From Bellilinea sp. (GTDB lineage Bacteria > Chloroflexota > Anaerolineae > Anaerolineales > Anaerolineaceae), in NCBI GenBank assembly GCA_026003615.1, contig BPHQ01000002.1, forward strand, positions 310,001 through 374,000: a DNA stretch of 64,000 nt, written 5' to 3'. Every line of letters starts with the position of its first letter. Position 1 is the first letter of the stretch. The notes under the pieces are model-generated. The model saw only the letters and a list, made by a program, of their open reading frames with translations. It ran no database searches and was not told the DNA's origin. This document shows positions 1 through 7,927 of the stretch, piece after piece. A program made the position numbers and the translations under genes.

Positions 1-31
1 CAACACCTCGATGGATCAACCTGAATAGCCG

Positions 32-445
32 CTACCCGGCAGTTTCTTTCTCGAGGCTCAAAACAAATTCCAAAAAGCAGGAATTGAGCGGCGAACGACT
101 CCTTCGAAAAGCAGCCATCAAGCCGATCAATTTGCGCTGAATGCCGTATTTTTGATCGAACAGGCGGTTAACCTGTTTGATTTTTTCTTCATCGCGGAGA
201 ACTTTGCCTCGCGCAGGAATAAAATCGCCAAGGGGATTCCCGCGCACATCACTGGGAGCAATCAATGCCCGTCCGTTGGCGCGGATGCGTTTTGCCTTAC
301 CGGACTGCTCCTGGGTATATACATACAGACGGTCATCATGCCAGACAAACCACACGGGTGTCGAAACAGCCTGGCCATTCTTGCGGAACGTGGTCAGGTT
401 AATAAATTGCCCGGTTTCAAGCCAATCAAGTTTTTGATCCTTCAT
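32..445 (-). CDS. PPOX-class flavin/F420-dependent oxidoreductase
   Basis: A 137-residue single-domain protein with the split beta-barrel fold expected of the pyridoxamine 5'-phosphate oxidase-like superfamily. The N-terminal pattern 'INLTTFRKNG...STPVWFVWHDDRLYVYT' followed by 'SGKAKRIRANGRALIAP' is typical of the small PPOX-class F420- or FMN-binding proteins (Rv2061-like branch). Such proteins reduce or bind small organic substrates in the cytoplasm; the substrate here cannot be read from sequence. The ATG at 445 is preceded by a GAGAGAACC purine-rich stretch. The gene stands alone: the window edge lies downstream and an insertion sequence lies about 320 bases upstream. Family assignment is fairly firm, the cofactor is not. 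Confidence 0.8.
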   Translation of the reverse strand: MKDQKLDWLETGQFINLTTFRKNGQAVSTPVWFVWHDDRLYVYTQEQSGKAKRIRANGRALIAPSDVRGNPLGDFIPARGKVLRDEEKIKQVNRLFDQKYGIQRKLIGLMAAFRRSRSPLNSCFLEFVLSLEKETAG

Positions 446-484
446 GGTTCTCTCTCAAAAGATTTCATTACTTTCATAAAATAG

Positions 485-509
485 CCGTAACTCTTAAGAA
501 GTGTTACGG
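485..509. promoter_or_regulatory. Inverted repeat upstream of the PPOX gene
   Basis: CCGTAAC at 485-491 is repeated inverted as GTTACGG at 503-509 around an 11-base AT-rich spacer, 40-64 bases upstream of the PPOX start codon. The position suits a repressor or activator operator. No regulator gene is adjacent, so this is only a candidate. The rest of 446-766 holds no convincing gene; it contains this palindrome and the GAGATTGCC repeat at 695-731. Confidence 0.35.
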
Positions 510-694
510 ATCTTGATCGTGTAAAACAACATTAGTCCGGGAAAGTGATTTTACTAACATTACAAGTGCAGCCTGACTTGCACCACACCGCATCCGGTAG
601 GGTAAAGGTTATTGGTGCAGTCGAGAAGGAAATCTTCCGACCGGATGCCCCAAAAAATCGTACCCGAACTTGAGGGAAAGTGCAGGAGGGGGCA

Positions 695-731
695 AGAGAT
701 TGCCACGCTCGACGCGCTCACTGGCAATGAC
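695..731. repeat. GAGATTGCC...GGCAATGACA dispersed-type repeat
   Basis: The segment begins AGAGATTGCC and ends GGCAATGACA, with ATTGCCA (699-705) inverted as TGGCAAT (722-728) around a GC-rich centre. Intergenic repeats of the form GAGATTGCN...GCAATGACA are familiar from many bacterial genomes, including Chloroflexota. Here it lies just outside the left end of the insertion sequence. No second copy was seen in this window. Confidence 0.4.
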
Positions 732-766
732 ATGTTCACGAATACCCCGGATTTTCGATATTCCAA

Positions 767-1687
767 ATTCAAGTTGCTACCAAAGGAAGTTGATGGAAAC
801 AGCCAGGACGAAGAGAGCGACTTTGAGTTCGAAGCCGCGAGCGGTCACAGCATGAATGGATTTAGGCAGCAGCCGCTCAAGCAAGCTGCCGGTGGTTTCA
901 ACGACTTTGCGAACTGAGGCTTGGAGGTAAGTAAAGAAAGGCGGCAATGGACGATGCGAATTCGTTTTGCGCATGGGCAAGAGTTCGACACCGGCTTCGC
1001 GCAGGACATCCTCGACCAGGTAATCATTATAGGCTTTGTCACCAGTCAGCCAGGCAGCGGCCGGGACATCGAAATCGTACTGGCGCAGGGCAGCCGTGTC
1101 GCTCATTGCGCCCGGCGCCAGAAAGAATTCCACTGGCTGCCCATTTTCCGTGACCAGAATATGCACTCGCACGCCGTAGAAGAAGCGTTTTTTGCTGGCG
1201 ATGTAACCTCGCCAGGCTTCACCTTGATAGATTTTACAGTGTGGAATGCGAATATTATCGCACACTGCAATCGGATAACTATCCAGCACATAGGTGGAAT
1301 GCTCATTCAACTGTTGCCAGTGTTTGCCCAACGACCGAAACAGGCTCAAAAACAAGTCGGCGATGCGATGCAGCCGCCGATTGAAACGACTGCGGCTCAA
1401 CATGCGTGGCATATACCCATACTCGCACAAAAATTGGCAACTCAACCGAAAATTACCTCGAAAGTACAACATGGCAACAATAGCCGCCGTCATCACTTCC
1501 GCATCTTTCATCCGACTTTGCTTATCTTCCACATGATGAAGTGCTTTCAAAAGGTCATCACACAGGCAAAAAATGAGTACAATTTGAGTGTCCATGCGAT
1601 CCTCCGGTGGAGTCTTGGTTTTTTGCACCTCAACTTTACCAGATTTCGCATGGACTTTTCTCTCCTCTCTTGGTGGCAACTTGGGTT
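767..1687. mobile_element. IS982-family insertion sequence
   Basis: An element of about 920 bp with imperfect terminal inverted repeats. The left end reads ATTCAAGTTGCTACCAAAGG from 767; the right end, on the other strand, reads ACCCAAGTTGCCACCAAGAG from 1687. The two share CAAGTTGCYACCAA. It encodes one DDE transposase reading leftward, whose stop codon lies inside the left repeat. No target-site duplication is visible (flanks TATTCCAA and TAAATAAT), so one end may have decayed or been misplaced by a few bases. The right end has the ACCC tip usual in this family; the left end has ATTC instead. Confidence 0.75.
777..1595 (-). CDS. IS982-family DDE transposase
   Basis: A cut-and-paste transposase of about 272 residues. 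Features are the family-typical N-terminal region around 'MKDAEVMTAAIVAMLYFRG', the first catalytic Asp in 'YVLDSYPIAVCDN', the second in 'WLTGDKAYNDYL' and a Glu in 'VVETTGSLLERL'. The ATG at 1595 is chosen because CGGAGGATCG lies directly upstream; the frame stays open for 28 codons further but that extension has no ribosome binding site and crosses toward the right terminal repeat. Length is close to the family norm, no frameshift is seen, and the copy may still be functional. Confidence 0.88.
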   Translation of the reverse strand: MDTQIVLIFCLCDDLLKALHHVEDKQSRMKDAEVMTAAIVAMLYFRGNFRLSCQFLCEYGYMPRMLSRSRFNRRLHRIADLFLSLFRSLGKHWQQLNEHSTYVLDSYPIAVCDNIRIPHCKIYQGEAWRGYIASKKRFFYGVRVHILVTENGQPVEFFLAPGAMSDTAALRQYDFDVPAAAWLTGDKAYNDYLVEDVLREAGVELLPMRKTNSHRPLPPFFTYLQASVRKVVETTGSLLERLLPKSIHAVTARGFELKVALFVLAVSINFLW

Positions 1688-1753
1688 AAATAATAATCTT
1701 CTCAGCAGATGAAATCAATTTGAACAACACTCAAAGATTAGACAAAATGGATT

Positions 1754-1796
1754 GTGAAGAAAAGAACGATATGACATTCGTCATGACTTTCTTCAC
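1754..1796. promoter_or_regulatory. Nested palindrome upstream of the PocR-domain regulator
   Basis: Outer arms GTGAAGAAA (1754-1762) and TTTCTTCAC (1788-1796) are perfect inverse complements. Inside them ATGAC (1771-1775) pairs with GTCAT (1780-1784). The structure ends about 70 bases before the regulator start. An AT-rich -10-like stretch (TTATAACTTTTTATA) follows at about 1843. It may be an autoregulatory operator or a hairpin that isolates the operon from transcription out of the insertion sequence; there is no T tract typical of a terminator. Confidence 0.4.
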
Positions 1797-1864
1797 TTTG
1801 CACGCTTCCCACGACGGACTATGATAAAGGTGATACAAGTTGTTATAACTTTTTATATCAAACT

Positions 1865-2605
1865 ATGGAAGAATTACTCACTACTCGTCAGGTTCAGGAA
1901 CTACTCAAGGTTGATCGAATTACCATTTACCGCATGCTGCAGGATGGGCGGTTGAGGGGAGTCAAGATTGGTCAACAATGGCGCTTTCCGCGCGGTAATG
2001 TAGAAAAATTACTAAGCAGTGGAGTTACTTTGGAAACCACGACTGCGGCCGAATTGACTGCCGCTTTTCCGGCTCATTGCATTCAGCCAGTGCAAGATCT
2101 GTTCGCTGAAGTGAGTGGTTTAAGCGCAATCATCCTGGATCTGGAGGGTGTACCCCAAACCGAGGTCAGCAATCCCTGCGAATTTTGCCGTCTGCTCTGG
2201 AAAAGCGACAAAGGTCGGGCTGCCTGCCTTGAAAGCTGGCGGGAATTTGCCCACCAGGCTGCGAAAGGCAAAAAACTCCTCACCTGCCATAGCGGGTTGA
2301 GTTATTGGGTCCATCCTGTAATGGAGAACTCAAAACCGATTGGTTGGTTTGTCACTGGCGGTTGTTTAGCCGAATCATCCGAAACCACCCGGCAACGACT
2401 TTTTGAAATCTCCCGACAATTCGATATTCCCCTTCAAGCACTTCAAGACGCCTTCGATAAGATTCCCCGTATTGAACCGGATATGTACGCTCGCCTGAAT
2501 TCATGGCCTGCTGTCGCTGCCCGGGCGGTCGAAGGCATCTTGCGTGAACGCATATCTTTCATCCAAAGATTACAGCAAATTGCTAATCTCACTCAAATTT
2601 CCTGA
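1865..2605 (+). CDS. HTH (excisionase-type) plus PocR-domain regulator
   Basis: A predicted one-component transcriptional regulator of 246 residues. Residues 1-50 ('LLTTRQVQELLKVDRITIYRMLQDGRLRGVKIGQQWRF') are an excisionase/MerR-like winged helix. Residues about 65-235 form a PocR sensory domain with the cysteine cluster 'CEFCRLLWKSDKGRAAC' and later 'LTCHSG' and 'GGCLAES'. PocR domains bind small ligands in other regulators, and the cysteines suggest metal or redox sensing. It sits 18 bases upstream of the sulfur-relay genes and probably regulates them. No good ribosome binding site precedes the ATG, so translation may be leaderless or weak. Confidence 0.85.
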   Translation: MEELLTTRQVQELLKVDRITIYRMLQDGRLRGVKIGQQWRFPRGNVEKLLSSGVTLETTTAAELTAAFPAHCIQPVQDLFAEVSGLSAIILDLEGVPQTEVSNPCEFCRLLWKSDKGRAACLESWREFAHQAAKGKKLLTCHSGLSYWVHPVMENSKPIGWFVTGGCLAESSETTRQRLFEISRQFDIPLQALQDAFDKIPRIEPDMYARLNSWPAVAARAVEGILRERISFIQRLQQIANLTQIS

Positions 2606-2623
2606 CAAAAGGAGCAAGTTTCC

Positions 2624-3856
2624 ATGAAAAAATTGGTCATCTTAGGTGCGGGTACAGCTGGAACAATAGTTGCCAATCGCTTCAAGCGAGTCATGGATCT
2701 GGACGAGTGGCAAATCACACTGGTTGACCCGGATCCGATCCATTATTATCAACCCGGCTTCCTGTTCATTCCCTTCGGAATGTACACCAAGAAAGATGTC
2801 ATCAAGCCGAAACGGGATTACATTTCTGCCCCACTCACCCTCATCCAGTCAGCAGTCGAAGAAGTTGATCCTGCACAACGACTTGTCCGGCTTGCCAACA
2901 AACAAACCCTCTCTTACGATTATTTGATCATTGCCACCGGCACCGATATCCACCCCGAAGAAACTCCCGGCATGGCCGAGCATGAATGGGGAAAGTCCAT
3001 TCATTCCTTTTATACGCTGCAAACCAGCCTGAAACTCAATCAGATGCTGCACAATTGGGATGGCGGCCGGCTGGTGGTCAATGTCGTCGAAAATCCAATC
3101 AAATGCCCGGTTGCTCCTTTGGAATTCATCATGCTGGCTGACTGGCATTTTCACAAACACGGCAAGCGCGATCGCGTGGAAATCATCTACGCAACCCCGC
3201 TTCCAGGTGCTTTCACCAAACCGGTTGCTTCTCGCCTCCTCGGTGAATTGCTGGAGCGCAAGAATATCCGTGTCGAGCCGGATTTCATGATTGAACGGGT
3301 TGAGCCGGATGCCAAAAAAATCGTTTCTTACGATGAACGCGAAATCGAATATGATTTGCTGGTGACGGTTCCGCTCAACAAAGGCGCTGAGTTTATCGCC
3401 CGTTCCGGTTTAGGCAATGAATTGAATTATGTGCCGGTAGATCAATACACCCTGCGTTCCAAAGCCTATGACAACATCTTTGTTCTGGGGGATGCCTCCG
3501 ATGCTCCGGCTTCAAAAGCTGGAGCCACGGCTCACTTCGCAATTGACCTTTTCACCGAAAACTTTCTGCGTTATGTGGAAGGTCATGAACTGAAACCCTA
3601 TTTCGACGGTCACGCCAACTGTTTCATCGAAACTGGCTTTGGAAAGGGTTTAATGATTGATTTCAACTACGAACAGGAACCCTTACCGGGGCGCTACCCT
3701 CTGCCGGGCATCGGACCGTTGACTTTGCTGGAAGAATCAGAATTCAACCATTGGGGCAAGCTGATGTTCCGCTGGATGTATTGGCACCTTTTGCTCAAAG
3801 GCATGGAAGTCCCCCTCCCCTCTGAAATGAGCATGAGTGGCAAACGGTTGGTATAG
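2624..3856 (+). CDS. Sulfide:quinone oxidoreductase-like flavoprotein
   Basis: A 410-residue pyridine-nucleotide-disulfide-type flavoprotein with an N-terminal dinucleotide motif 'VILGAGTAGTIVANRF', a second FAD contact 'DNIFVLGDASDAPASKAG', and two cysteines at SQR-typical places: Cys161 in 'NPIKCPVAPLEF' and Cys333 in 'DGHANCFIE'. Sulfide:quinone reductases oxidise sulfide at the membrane surface, pass electrons to quinone and leave the sulfur as polysulfide or bound sulfane sulfur. The third cysteine of classical SQRs (around residue 128) is not evident. A strong AAAGGAG site precedes the ATG. With DUF1641, TusE/DsrC-like and DsrE2 proteins downstream, it likely delivers sulfane sulfur into a carrier chain. 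Confidence 0.85.
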   Translation: MKKLVILGAGTAGTIVANRFKRVMDLDEWQITLVDPDPIHYYQPGFLFIPFGMYTKKDVIKPKRDYISAPLTLIQSAVEEVDPAQRLVRLANKQTLSYDYLIIATGTDIHPEETPGMAEHEWGKSIHSFYTLQTSLKLNQMLHNWDGGRLVVNVVENPIKCPVAPLEFIMLADWHFHKHGKRDRVEIIYATPLPGAFTKPVASRLLGELLERKNIRVEPDFMIERVEPDAKKIVSYDEREIEYDLLVTVPLNKGAEFIARSGLGNELNYVPVDQYTLRSKAYDNIFVLGDASDAPASKAGATAHFAIDLFTENFLRYVEGHELKPYFDGHANCFIETGFGKGLMIDFNYEQEPLPGRYPLPGIGPLTLLEESEFNHWGKLMFRWMYWHLLLKGMEVPLPSEMSMSGKRLV

Positions 3857-3864
3857 GAGGGATT

Positions 3865-4548
3865 ATGACTCTGGAAACCGATCTTCTGGCTATTAACCAA
3901 AAGCTGGATGCGCTTACCGCACAGGTGGCTTACCTGACGGAACAGGCACACCTCGCTCAGCAGGAAAGAGAAGCCCGCAGCGACCTCGTAGATACCGCCA
4001 TGCCGATTGCCCGCGAGGCAATGGACATTGTCACCCGTGAACTTCAAGATGTACAGGATGAAATCCGCACCGAAGATCTGCTGCGTCTGAGCAAGAAACT
4101 TCTCCGACATGTCCCTCAGCTGGAGATGCTGCTCGACCAGCTGGACAGCCTGAGTGATTTGCTCGCCACGGTTGGTCCTATCAGTCGCGAGATGATCACC
4201 AAACTGACCGATCTGATGGATGAACTCGACCGAAAAGGGTATTTTGCCTTTGCGCGCGGTGGTGGACGGCTGGTGGACAATGTGGTTACCTCTTTTACAG
4301 TGGAGGATGTCAATCGGCTGAGCGATAATATTGTGCTGATTTTGAATACCGTCAAAGATATGACCCAACCGGAAATTATGTCCTTTGTACGCAACACCTT
4401 ATTGTTGGCGGAAGAAGAAGTGGCTCAACCGGTAGATACTTCTATGTGGAGTATCTTGCGTCAGATGCAAGACCCGGCTGTAAGACGCGGTTTGACATTG
4501 ACCCTGCGGGTACTGCGCGCCATTGGCGTGCAAAGCAGTAATGGATAA
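3865..4548 (+). CDS. DUF1641 domain protein
   Basis: A 227-residue, highly helical acidic protein with no membrane segment. The region 'LLRLSKKLLRHVPQLEMLLDQLDSLSDLLATVGPISREMITKLTDLMDELDRKGYFAFARGGGRLVDNVVTSF' and the following 'LSDNIVLILNTVKDMTQPEI' match the DUF1641 family. These proteins are commonly encoded beside SQR-like flavoproteins or formate dehydrogenases, and their biochemical role is not established. The gene follows the flavoprotein by 8 bases with AGGAGG before its ATG, so the two are co-translated and may form a complex. Confidence 0.82.
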   Translation: MTLETDLLAINQKLDALTAQVAYLTEQAHLAQQEREARSDLVDTAMPIAREAMDIVTRELQDVQDEIRTEDLLRLSKKLLRHVPQLEMLLDQLDSLSDLLATVGPISREMITKLTDLMDELDRKGYFAFARGGGRLVDNVVTSFTVEDVNRLSDNIVLILNTVKDMTQPEIMSFVRNTLLLAEEEVAQPVDTSMWSILRQMQDPAVRRGLTLTLRVLRAIGVQSSNG

Positions 4549-4625
4549 CCCATCCGATCCCAATCATAAATCCTGAGCGCGAGGCTCACATAAAATCAAT
4601 TCTAAAACCGGAGGAATAAAAAACC

Positions 4626-4943
4626 ATGGTTGCAAAAACAATTGCTGGAAAGACCGTCGAAGTCAACGAAGAAGGCTTTATGACCAATCCCAATGAATGG
4701 ACTGAGGAGATTGCGGTCGAAATTGCCAAAGAAGAAGGCATTCCCGAACTGACTGCTGAACACTGGAAAATCATCAACTTCTGCCGGCAGTCCGCTGGCA
4801 CAAGCGGTAAAGCACCCACCCTGCGGCAAATTACCGTTGGGACGGGCGTTTCCACCAAAGAACTCTTCACCCTGTTTCCCAAAGGTCCCGCCAAGAAAGT
4901 CGCCCGGATCGCCGGGCTGGGCAAACCCGAGGGCTGCGTCTAG
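4626..4943 (+). CDS. TusE/DsrC-family sulfur carrier protein
   Basis: A 105-residue protein with the DsrC/TusE signature: an N-terminal segment ending 'NEEGFMTNPNEWTEEIA', a central 'LTAEHWKIINFCRQ', and a mobile C-terminal arm ending 'GLGKPEGCV'. The penultimate Cys104 is the conserved persulfide-carrying residue. The second arm cysteine of true DsrC, about ten residues earlier, is replaced (the sequence there is 'KKVARIAGL'), so it resembles TusE or a DsrC-like carrier and should form mono-persulfides, not the intramolecular disulfide of sulfite-reductase partners. A GGAGGA site precedes the ATG. It lies third in the sulfur operon. Confidence 0.9.
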   Translation: MVAKTIAGKTVEVNEEGFMTNPNEWTEEIAVEIAKEEGIPELTAEHWKIINFCRQSAGTSGKAPTLRQITVGTGVSTKELFTLFPKGPAKKVARIAGLGKPEGCV

Positions 4944-4982
4944 ACGCGCAGTTCACTTGAATTAGAAAAAGGAGTAACCGCT

Positions 4983-5480
4983 ATGTCTGACGAACGTAAA
5001 ATTGCATTTATCTGCTCCAAAGGCAGCCTGGATATGGCATTGCCTGCCTTGGTGATGGGTTGGGCAGCCTTGGGTAACGGCATTGATGTGACTATCTTCT
5101 TCACCTTCTGGGGAATGGACATCATCAACAAAAACCGGGTAGACCATCTGGAAATTGCGCCCGTCGCCAATACCAGCATGAAAATGAGCATGATGGGTGT
5201 TCCGGGCAATCTTGGCATTCCGAATATTGTGGGTATCCTGCCCGGCATGACTGCCTTTGCCACAAAATTGATGAAAGATAAAATGAAAGCCCTGGAAGTA
5301 CCTCCCGTGCGCGAATACTTACAAATGCTGGTGGATGCCGGTGCCAAACTTTACGCATGCAAGATGTCGGTAGATATGATGGGACTGACCAAAGAGGATT
5401 TCGTTGATGGCGTTATTGACATCGTCACCGCTGGTGATTTCATTGATATGACCGAAGGCGCGCAAATTATCTTCATTTAG
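4983..5480 (+). CDS. DsrE2-type sulfurtransferase
   Basis: A 165-residue DsrE/DsrF-fold protein starting 'KIAFICSKGSLDMALPALVMGWAALGNGIDVTIFFTFWGM', characteristic of DsrE2 proteins, with the conserved persulfide cysteine at position 126 in 'KLYACKMSVDMMGL'. Two hydrophobic stretches (about 20-45 and 75-95) recall the membrane association proposed for this subfamily. DsrE2 proteins hand sulfane sulfur to TusA- or DsrC-type carriers. It ends the sulfur operon 39 bases after the TusE-like gene, with AAAGGAG before its ATG, and is followed by a strong terminator. Confidence 0.88.
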   Translation: MSDERKIAFICSKGSLDMALPALVMGWAALGNGIDVTIFFTFWGMDIINKNRVDHLEIAPVANTSMKMSMMGVPGNLGIPNIVGILPGMTAFATKLMKDKMKALEVPPVREYLQMLVDAGAKLYACKMSVDMMGLTKEDFVDGVIDIVTAGDFIDMTEGAQIIFI

Positions 5481-5502
5481 CAGGCAACATTAACTACCAC
5501 CA

Positions 5503-5542
5503 ACAGGCTTCCCTCCATTCCAGCCGGGAAGCCTGTTTTTTT
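5503..5542 (+). terminator. Intrinsic terminator of the sulfur operon
   Basis: ACAGGCTTCCC (5503-5513) pairs perfectly with GGGAAGCCTGT (5526-5536) and is followed by a run of seven T. It lies 22 bases after the DsrE2 stop codon and before the convergent PEP carboxylase gene, which it may also help terminate. Confidence 0.9.
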
Positions 5543-5563
5543 GACCTTATTAATTTACCTACC

Positions 5564-7024
5564 TCAACCTAAAAACTGGCGTAAATTGGCAGCCTGTAAG
5601 ATCCACTCATCCAACCGGTGAAAGCGGTTGTTTTTCACCGATTCAACCACTTGCCGGCTGATTTCAAGATGCCCTTGATCGACCTCTGCTGTGATTCCCA
5701 ACCGCTCAATCGCCCGACGCAGATCTTGATTTAGGAATGGATTTTCCAAATCAGCAAAGCGTAAAGCGGCCTGGAGATCGGCCTCAAAATTGATATAGGT
5801 TTGGCGCAAAAACGCCAAATCATCATTGGTCAAAGATTGCAACCCCAGCAATTCTGGTGGCAGACCGATGGTGTACAACGCGGCGGTGAAGGAAATCGCA
5901 CGCGGCAGCGAAACACCATTGACATTGCGAGAATAGCCAAACAAACCAATATGCAATTTGCGCTTTCGCCGCCGCGGCACATAAGCGGCAACGTTATTAA
6001 TCACCCCGGCCAGTTCCATGATGGCTTCTCGATAGGCTTGAGTGTACTTTTCCATAATTTCAAAGCAGCGTTTCTCGTCCACCGCTTGAGCTGGCCTGCG
6101 AGGTAATTCATGTAGACGGCGGATCGCCTGACCAACTTGCAAGGCTGGATAATCGTACTTGAACGCCGATTGAATGGTAAAAGTTTGAACCGAAGGATAT
6201 TCCTGCACCACTTGTTCAACATTGGAAGGTTTAAGATGGCCGCGAAACGGAGCAGAACCAACCCCAAGGATGGGATAGAGCGGCTTTCCCAGCTTCTTTT
6301 CCAATCGTTCAAGGCGCTGTAAGGCAATTTTGTTGGCCAATACCGTACTGACCAATCCGGAATTCATTGCCGGGTCGGATCTGGCCAAAAACACGCGGTG
6401 ATATTCCAACGGCTTATCGCGCAGGTATTCTTCCATCACATCTGCTGCGGCAAGCATGTGTTCAACAGCCTCGAACAGCGGAATCACATGAATACGCTGC
6501 GGACGAAACTCTCCCAGCCATTCGCCAATGGTCAGATCCGTGCCGGGTAACTTTGTGTTGTTGCGCCCGGCCACAAAATGCTCGTAATACACATAAATTC
6601 GGTTCAGATCCTCGGCTGAAATGGTCATCGGTAAAATGACTTCAAAAATTGGAGCGGGATGTCCGGTCTGAAAAATCTCGGCCGCGTCGAATGATCGAGG
6701 AATGCTGCCCAGCGTTTCCAACAGGATTTTTGCCTCGCTGCGTTCAACCGCCGGATTCGGAATGCGCGGTGTGATAAAGACATCTCGACCAATCAGATTT
6801 TGCTGGAAGTACGAACCATAGGTAGTCAACAATTTTTTGATGACAAAATTGTCAACTTCTTTGCCCTCGTAATCCCACATCTGCTCATCACAACCGAGAT
6901 GCGAAAAAACATAATAAGCTTCCTGCACCTCATCCTCCCCTTGCAATTCGGAATTATCCGAAAAGAAGGGTACTTGCACATTATCGGGATGTTGGGTACT
7001 CATACAGCGTGGGATCTTGACCAT
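5564..7024 (-). CDS. ppcA: Phosphoenolpyruvate carboxylase, archaeal type
   Basis: About 486 residues, the size of the short archaeal-type PEP carboxylases and about half that of the classical enzyme. It begins 'MVKIPRCMSTQHPDNVQVPFF', a hallmark of this family, and contains 'FARSDPAMNSGLV'-like and 'GVGSAPFRGHL' motifs (here 'LARSDPAMNSGL' and 'GVGSAPFRGHLKP') that bind PEP and bicarbonate. It makes oxaloacetate from PEP in the cytoplasm, an anaplerotic step. The start at 7024 is preferred because GAGG lies nine bases upstream; the frame is open for 17 further codons. It is transcribed alone, convergent to the sulfur operon. Confidence 0.93.
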   Translation of the reverse strand: MVKIPRCMSTQHPDNVQVPFFSDNSELQGEDEVQEAYYVFSHLGCDEQMWDYEGKEVDNFVIKKLLTTYGSYFQQNLIGRDVFITPRIPNPAVERSEAKILLETLGSIPRSFDAAEIFQTGHPAPIFEVILPMTISAEDLNRIYVYYEHFVAGRNNTKLPGTDLTIGEWLGEFRPQRIHVIPLFEAVEHMLAAADVMEEYLRDKPLEYHRVFLARSDPAMNSGLVSTVLANKIALQRLERLEKKLGKPLYPILGVGSAPFRGHLKPSNVEQVVQEYPSVQTFTIQSAFKYDYPALQVGQAIRRLHELPRRPAQAVDEKRCFEIMEKYTQAYREAIMELAGVINNVAAYVPRRRKRKLHIGLFGYSRNVNGVSLPRAISFTAALYTIGLPPELLGLQSLTNDDLAFLRQTYINFEADLQAALRFADLENPFLNQDLRRAIERLGITAEVDQGHLEISRQVVESVKNNRFHRLDEWILQAANLRQFLG

Positions 7025-7098
7025 TCTTCTTACCTCATTCATTAAGATTGGTAAATCATACCCAAATAGATACACCTGGTCAAGATAAATCCGATGGA

Positions 7099-7830
7099 TT
7101 ATTCTTTTTGTTTCTCATTAAGACACAATTTGACTTCAGGTAGTATTTGTTCAACCCATGCTTGAATCATGATCCCCGAAGGATGCAACCCGTCACCGGC
7201 GATCAGATCGGGTTCATCCACCGCCCGGCGAGAAATTGCGGTAATGTTCACGTATTTCACCCCCGCCACCTCGGCTTCTTCCTGGTTGATCTGGTTAAAT
7301 TGGTCAATTTCCAATGACACCTGTGTGCGATTCAAGCCCATCATTTCGGCAAAAGGAGTAAAACCCCAATCCGGTATGGAAAGCACAATGACACAAGTGG
7401 AATGATTTCCGGCGAATTGGATGGAACGATACAGCAATTCCTTGAATTCACTGCGATAGATTGCCGGTGAATAACCCCGAAATTGATTATTGACCCCAAT
7501 CAGTAAGGTAACAAGATCATACGTACCCTCCGGAGGGTTATCTTCTAAAGCGCGGATTAACTCATCGGTTGTCCAACCAGTACGGGCAATTACCACCGGC
7601 TCACCAAAAGAGTAACCGTCTTCCTTTAGCGCATTCACCAGCTGATTTGGCAGAGAATCTTCTTTCCTGATTCCCTCCCCAACCGTGTAGGAATCACCCA
7701 AAGCGAGATACTTCAATAAAGGGTGATTGTTCTGGGTTTTGGGGGTTAACCCAAATTCAAATACCGGTGCGCAAGCCGAAATCAACAGGGCGAAAACAAC
7801 TAAAACCAGCCCACAACGGGTAAAATTCAT
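7099..7830 (-). CDS. SGNH/GDSL-family hydrolase lipoprotein
   Basis: A 243-residue exported hydrolase. A signal peptide with lipobox 'LISAC' (Cys20) anchors it to the membrane. The SGNH blocks are visible: 'LALGDSYTVGEG' (Ser nucleophile), 'IGVNNQ' (block III) and 'DGLHPSG' (catalytic Asp and His). Such enzymes hydrolyse esters or acyl groups on lipids and glycans; the substrate here is unknown. It is divergent from the MFS gene at 7928, with about 97 bases between the two starts. Confidence 0.87.
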   Translation of the reverse strand: MNFTRCGLVLVVFALLISACAPVFEFGLTPKTQNNHPLLKYLALGDSYTVGEGIRKEDSLPNQLVNALKEDGYSFGEPVVIARTGWTTDELIRALEDNPPEGTYDLVTLLIGVNNQFRGYSPAIYRSEFKELLYRSIQFAGNHSTCVIVLSIPDWGFTPFAEMMGLNRTQVSLEIDQFNQINQEEAEVAGVKYVNITAISRRAVDEPDLIAGDGLHPSGIMIQAWVEQILPEVKLCLNEKQKE

Positions 7831-7927
7831 ATCCTTATTCTACTTTCTCGGTTATGCTCGTCCAATCTATTGTCAAACCCTTGAAAGTGAATCCCAACCG
7901 ACCCTCTTGTCCCGAGGAAACCCATCT

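Noticed and set aside
560-772. A 70-codon minus-strand frame next to the IS
   Set aside because: It crosses the GAGATTGCC repeat, has no ribosome binding site and no protein-like features.
921-1712. A 263-codon plus-strand open frame
   Set aside because: It is the antisense shadow of the IS982 transposase, which has motifs and a ribosome binding site.
4626-4943. A true DsrC of dissimilatory sulfite reduction
   Set aside because: The second C-terminal-arm cysteine is missing and no dsrAB genes are present in the window.
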